NCBI RefSeq assembly: GCF_029258205.1
Contig: NZ_JARHZJ010000026.1
Span: forward strand, 1 to 64,000
DNA from: Clostridium sp.
Lineage (GTDB): Bacteria > Bacillota > Clostridia > Clostridiales > Clostridiaceae
DNA: 64,000 bases
Reading direction: 5' to 3'
Part shown: positions 59,973 through 64,000 of the stretch, piece after piece
Numbering within the stretch: position 1 is the first letter of the stretch
Layout of the letters: each line of letters starts with the position of its first letter
Notes under the pieces: model-generated
The model's database searches: none
Seen by the model: the letters and a program-made list of their open reading frames with translations, nothing else
What the model was told of the DNA's origin: nothing
Translations under genes and position numbers: made by a program

Positions 59973-60393
59973 AAAAAGAAAAGGATTTACTCTTAGTGAA
60001 GTAATAATATATTTAGGAGTAACTTCTCTTATTTTAGTAATACCAACATCATTTATGATTATAAAAGATAGAGGTTATGAATTAAAAGTTGAAGGTGAAA
60101 TAAGTAAGATTCATGATTTTTTAATGGAAGCAAAACAGTTATCTAAGAAAGATAATTTATATGGGGAAATAATTTTTGACATATTAGATAATAAATTAAT
60201 CTATCAAAATCAGATTAGGACTACTTCTTTGAGGTTAGATTCAGTTAGAGTAAGTTTCAATAGAAATAATTTAATTACTATAAATGAGACCGGTATGATT
60301 AGTATAGCTGGTACTATAACAATGATTGATAAAAATAATAAGAAAAGAGAAATAACAATAGTTCCAGGTTTGTGGAAAATTAATGTTAAGTGA
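59965..60393 (+). CDS. Pseudopilin (type III signal peptide)
   Basis: MYRKRKGFTLSEVIIYLGVTSLILVIPTSF. Confidence 0.88.
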   Translation: MYRKRKGFTLSEVIIYLGVTSLILVIPTSFMIIKDRGYELKVEGEISKIHDFLMEAKQLSKKDNLYGEIIFDILDNKLIYQNQIRTTSLRLDSVRVSFNRNNLITINETGMISIAGTITMIDKNNKKREITIVPGLWKINVK

Positions 60394-60412
60394 TTCATGA
60401 GGAAATATAAAT

Positions 60413-60925
60413 ATGGAAGATGAGAGATATAAAAAGAAAGGATATCTATTAGTAGATATAGTTTTAGCATTGGCATTAGTATCAATACTTTTCTTAGGAA
60501 TAGGAAAAAGTTATAGAACTTATATTAACAATAACTATTATATTAAAGAGAAAATAAAAGTAGTAGAAATTATTAATTCTTTAGCTATGGAGCTAAAATA
60601 TAATACATCCTTTGAAGATTTAAGACGTATTGATAGTGGAATATATAAAATAGATGATTTAAATGTAAATGATTTAATAAACAATGATATTGAAGAAGTT
60701 CTTAGAAAAAATTTAATTCTAAATAGTGAGCGAAATTATGGTTTAGGCTGGACTATTAATATAATCCATGTTGATCAATATGAAAGTATTATTAATATAA
60801 TTTATAAAAATGAAAAACCATATATAAGTGAAAATAAGGAGGTGAAAATATACAAATTTTTAGAAAAATCTCCTCAAAAATTAGAAAAACTATTTCAAAA
60901 AGAAGAAGAAAAGCATATTTATTAA
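60413..60925 (+). CDS. Pseudopilin-like protein
   Basis: MEDERYKKKGYLLVDIVLALALVSILFLGIGKSYRTY: basic residues, G, then D at +5-like position and hydrophobic helix. Confidence 0.8.
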   Translation: MEDERYKKKGYLLVDIVLALALVSILFLGIGKSYRTYINNNYYIKEKIKVVEIINSLAMELKYNTSFEDLRRIDSGIYKIDDLNVNDLINNDIEEVLRKNLILNSERNYGLGWTINIIHVDQYESIINIIYKNEKPYISENKEVKIYKFLEKSPQKLEKLFQKEEEKHIY

Positions 60926-61356
60926 TTGAACTATGTATTTATTTAGGTGCTTTAGGAATTATAACCTTGAGTTTAACAAAGAATTTGATTTTTTATGTTA
61001 AGGAGTATAAAAGATTTATTCCAAAAGAGAAACAACTAAATTATTTGTTAGATGCAGAGATGTACTTAAATCATAGGTTTTGGGATAATATGGTTGAAGA
61101 TATAAAGATAAATAAAGATAAAGACTATATTGTAGTTAAATTTTGGAGAAATGGTATGGTAGCAGAAGATAAAATAGAAATAATAAAAAGTAAATTATAT
61201 GTTTATTATAATTATACAGAATATGGAGGAAATTATTCACCTGCGCTTATAGAAAATATTGAAGAATTTGATGTGGTAGAAAAGGAAAATTTGTTTTATA
61301 TAAAATTAAAGGTTAAAAATCAAGAAGAAAGGGTATATTGTTATGAAAAGGTGTAA
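60850..61356 (+). CDS. Pseudopilin-like protein, proposed non-canonical AUA/AUU start (track start 60967 is internal to the TM helix)
   Basis: Frame read upstream of 60967: IQIFRKISSKIRKTISKRRRKAYLLIELCIYLGALGIITLSLTKNLIFYV; stop TAA at 60835-60837; SD GGAGGTG 60838-60844. Confidence 0.75.
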   Translation: MQIFRKISSKIRKTISKRRRKAYLLIELCIYLGALGIITLSLTKNLIFYVKEYKRFIPKEKQLNYLLDAEMYLNHRFWDNMVEDIKINKDKDYIVVKFWRNGMVAEDKIEIIKSKLYVYYNYTEYGGNYSPALIENIEEFDVVEKENLFYIKLKVKNQEERVYCYEKV

Positions 61357-61753
61357 GGGATTTGTATCTATAGAGGTTATGTTAGTTTCACTAGTTTGTA
61401 GCATGATAGTTACAATACTTATGGATAACTCATTTCAAAGAAGAAAAGAACTTGATAGAAGTTTTAAAATAATAGGTGCTAATATAGATAAAAATAACTT
61501 AGAGGAGGAGTTTATAAATTATATGTTAAAAGAAAATGTTTTGAATAAGGATAATTTTCAAGAGCTAAAATTTTCTTTGAATAATATGAAGGCTGAGTAC
61601 AGTGAGGAAGATAAGATTTTAAATATTAAAAATAAGGATAAAATAAGCGGACTTTTTAAGGAAACTTATTATGAAATAAAAGTTATAAATGATGATATTA
61701 TCTTGTCAAAAAGGGGAAATTATGAGTTTAGTAACAAAAACTTTAGTAATTAA
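61343..61753 (+). CDS. Pseudopilin-like protein
   Basis: MKRCKGFVSIEVMLVSLVCSMIVTILMDNSFQRRKELDRS. Confidence 0.8.
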   Translation: MKRCKGFVSIEVMLVSLVCSMIVTILMDNSFQRRKELDRSFKIIGANIDKNNLEEEFINYMLKENVLNKDNFQELKFSLNNMKAEYSEEDKILNIKNKDKISGLFKETYYEIKVINDDIILSKRGNYEFSNKNFSN

Positions 61754-62330
61754 TGATACAAATGATATTTCAAAACTCAAGGATTTAAAAGATAAAAGAG
61801 TAAAAATTATTCTTTTAAATGAAAGGATATTTATAGAAACACTTAAGGTGAATAAGAAGTGTAATATCCAAGAAAAAATAGAACAACTTATAAAAGATAG
61901 ATTTTTTAATTACACACCATTAGTTCATTATGAGGTATTAAAATATAACAAAAGTTTATTTTTGATAGTATATTTTATTGGTTGTGATGAGAATTTTAAA
62001 AATTTATTATATGAAAGAAAGGATTTTGTTTTATCCTTTCCTGAACTTAAAAATAAAAATATATCAGTTTTTAATAAAGTTACTTTTGAACTTAAAAATT
62101 TGAAAATAAGTATTTATATAAAAGGTAAACTAGTTTTATTAAAGAGTATAAAAAATTCTAATGTTATTGAAGCTATAGAAGAGAGTCTTAAAAGTATAGA
62201 GAATGATTTTAGAATATCTGTAAAAGACTTTACTTTTAAAATCCAGAAAGAGTATTTAACAGAAGAAGTAAAAGAATGGTTTAATGGTTTAAAATTAAAT
62301 GAGATTAGAGGTGAGGACAATTTATATTAA
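61722..62330 (+). CDS. PilM-like pilus assembly protein (weak; inferred from position)
   Basis: Soluble 203-aa protein preceding PilN/PilO-like genes; ATG at 61722 after SD aaagggg. Confidence 0.45.
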   Translation: MSLVTKTLVINDTNDISKLKDLKDKRVKIILLNERIFIETLKVNKKCNIQEKIEQLIKDRFFNYTPLVHYEVLKYNKSLFLIVYFIGCDENFKNLLYERKDFVLSFPELKNKNISVFNKVTFELKNLKISIYIKGKLVLLKSIKNSNVIEAIEESLKSIENDFRISVKDFTFKIQKEYLTEEVKEWFNGLKLNEIRGEDNLY

Positions 62331-62739
62331 AAAATATAAAAAATTTTTACCAATTGAATATGTAGATGAATATAACAAAAAAATAAAGAAAAAGCTAACT
62401 ATATACATATTACTTTTATTAGTATTTAATTTGTTTTTTTATGGAAAAATTAAGACTGAAGATAATAAAATAGAAAATTATTTAAGTGAAACAAATGTAG
62501 TTGATAGTGAAAAGTCTTTAGACGAAGGGTTTTTAGAAGATATAAATAAGTTAAAGAAAATAATTGAAGGAGGAAAAATATTGAATTTAAATCTAGAGAG
62601 AAAAAGTTTTGAAGTAGAAGTCAATAGTAATTATAAAAATTCTGTTATTAATGATATTAATAACATCAATGGAAGAGTAGAAGATATAAGATTAAATGAA
62701 TCTAATAATACTTATATACTAAGAGGAGAATTAATTTGA
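62299..62739 (+). CDS. PilN-like single-TM pilus assembly protein
   Basis: Short cytosolic N-term with FLPIEY, one TM (LTIYILLLLVFNLFFYG), periplasmic-type coil; start may be GTG at 62311. Confidence 0.55.
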   Translation: MRLEVRTIYIKKYKKFLPIEYVDEYNKKIKKKLTIYILLLLVFNLFFYGKIKTEDNKIENYLSETNVVDSEKSLDEGFLEDINKLKKIIEGGKILNLNLERKSFEVEVNSNYKNSVINDINNINGRVEDIRLNESNNTYILRGELI

Positions 62740-63086
62740 AAAAGTTAAAATTAGATGTAACTTTAGCTAATATTTTAATAGTTATTTTATTGATACAAGG
62801 CATAGATCTCTTCAACTTAAGAAATTATGAACTTCCAGTAGTAAAAAATTCTATGGAAGAAGATAAAGATTTAAATACAGTATTAAAAAATATAGAAAAT
62901 AAAGATTGTACTGTTTTACAATTTGAATATAAAGATGGATGGACAGGTGAAGTTTTGTTCAGAGGTTCTTTAGAGGATTTGATTAATTATGTGAACTTAT
63001 TAAAAAATAATAATATTCATATAAAAAATTATAAAATAGAAAAATCGGAAGAATTAAAGTGCTTTTTAGAGCTTAAGGTTGTATAG
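62736..63086 (+). CDS. PilO-like single-TM pilus assembly protein
   Basis: N-terminal TM and small alpha/beta domain, last gene of operon after PilN-like. Confidence 0.5.
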   Translation: MKKLKLDVTLANILIVILLIQGIDLFNLRNYELPVVKNSMEEDKDLNTVLKNIENKDCTVLQFEYKDGWTGEVLFRGSLEDLINYVNLLKNNNIHIKNYKIEKSEELKCFLELKVV

Positions 63087-63256
63087 TCTTGTAAATTTAA
63101 TGAAAATAATTGCATTTATTATTAGCTTTTGATAAAATATGATTGTTGTTTTACACTTTAAATAGTAAATAAGTAACAAGGTAACTCTAGAGGGTATTAA
63201 TTTATCTTAAAGGGTTATAATATAAAATGAATTAATAGATTTTGGAGGGATACTTA

Positions 63257-63814
63257 ATGATATCAGGAAGTGATTTAAGAAAAGGAACTACTTTTGAACT
63301 GGATGGACAAGTATACACAGTTATAGACTTTTTACACGTTAAACCAGGAAAAGGTGCTGCTTTCGTTAGAACTAAATTAAGAAACGTTATAATGGGTGGT
63401 GTTACAGACAGAACTTTCAACCCAACTGATAAATTACAAGAAGCTATAATCGAAAGAAAAGAAATGCAATACCTTTATTCAGATGGAGAATTATACTACT
63501 TCATGGATCAAGAGACTTTCGAGCAAATTCCTTTAAACCATGAAAAAGTTGAAGATGCTATAAAATTCTTAAAAGAAAACATGAACGCTGTAATCAAATT
63601 CTACAAAGGAGAAGCTTTCTCAGTAGAAGCTCCAAACTTTGTTGAGTTATTAATAACTGAGTGTGAACCAAGTGTTAAAGGAAACACTGCTACTACAGCT
63701 ATGAAAACTGCAGTTGTTGAAACTGGTGCAACAGTTATGGTTCCTATGTTCGTTGAAGAAGGAAACACTATAAGAATAGATACTAGAACTGGCGAGTACA
63801 TGGAAAGAGTTTAA
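63257..63814 (+). CDS. efp: Elongation factor P
   Basis: [47 protein letters not shown] at 63257 after SD ggaggg. Confidence 0.97.
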   Translation: MISGSDLRKGTTFELDGQVYTVIDFLHVKPGKGAAFVRTKLRNVIMGGVTDRTFNPTDKLQEAIIERKEMQYLYSDGELYYFMDQETFEQIPLNHEKVEDAIKFLKENMNAVIKFYKGEAFSVEAPNFVELLITECEPSVKGNTATTAMKTAVVETGATVMVPMFVEEGNTIRIDTRTGEYMERV

Positions 63815-63878
63815 TAAAAAACTCGATTTAAATGTATTTAAGTCAAATTTATCTAGTGAATATAGATAAAAATAAATT

Positions 63879-63910
63879 TATGCTAAGCTTTTGAAGCTTA
63901 GCATATTTAA
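63879..63910 (+). terminator. Hairpin after efp (12-bp perfect stem, weak T tract)
   Basis: TATGCTAAGCTT-ttg-AAGCTTAGCATA then TTTAATAT. Confidence 0.55.
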
Positions 63911-63928
63911 TATAAGGAAGTGATTTCA

Positions 63929-64000
63929 GTGAAGGATATTAAAAATAATATTAGCAACTTACTTAAAGCTATGGATAAAAACACTGAGTTAGATAAAGAA
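63929..64000 (+). CDS. Partial CDS running off the window, unknown function
   Basis: GTG with upstream aaggaagtga; VKDIKNNISNLLKAMDKNTELDKE... open to window end. Confidence 0.6.
   Translation, partial: MKDIKNNISNLLKAMDKNTELDKE

Noticed and set aside
60896-60902. Programmed -1 frameshift joining the 60413 ORF to the next pseudopilin
   Set aside because: No proper X XXY YYZ heptamer in the correct frame, and fusion would place the type III signal helix internally; kept only as an alternative to the AUA/AUU start.

Overview
Low-GC Firmicute chromosome that reads like Clostridium perfringens (my inference from gene content, codon usage and protein recognition; no search was run). Most of the window is core genome: infC-rpmI-rplT, a KtrAB-type K+ uptake pair, a T-box controlled pheST operon, a ZapA/coiled-coil protein, a U32 peptidase, mutS2, two paralogous PASTA-type transpeptidases, a secreted alpha-L-fucosidase pair (GH29 and GH95), rplY, a phosphohexomutase, a small glycosyltransferase block, ychF, a minus-strand selenocysteine tRNA, a fragmented dcw/division cluster (rsmH-ftsL-PBP-murE-murF-mraY-ftsW-ftsQ-DUF881-sbp-DUF881-ylmE-sepF-ylmH-divIVA), rluD-pyrR-rlmL, rqcH, dapF, a lipoprotein, a type IV pilus/pseudopilus operon and efp. 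The observations I rate highest are: (1) a pilus-like operon in which one pseudopilin has no ATG/GTG/TTG start upstream of its signal helix and appears to start at AUA/AUU inside the preceding gene; (2) infC, whose real start is almost certainly AUU; (3) a decayed module-plus-dockerin remnant directly after the GH29 fucosidase; (4) an internal-deletion remnant of an FMN-dependent alpha-hydroxy-acid dehydrogenase; (5) tRNA-Sec; (6) a ZapA domain fused to a long coiled coil; (7) a ~195 bp intergenic element bounded by 16-bp perfect inverted repeats. I did not find a CRISPR array, a transposase or a prophage. I cannot claim a definitively new system; the pilus operon is the best candidate for follow-up.
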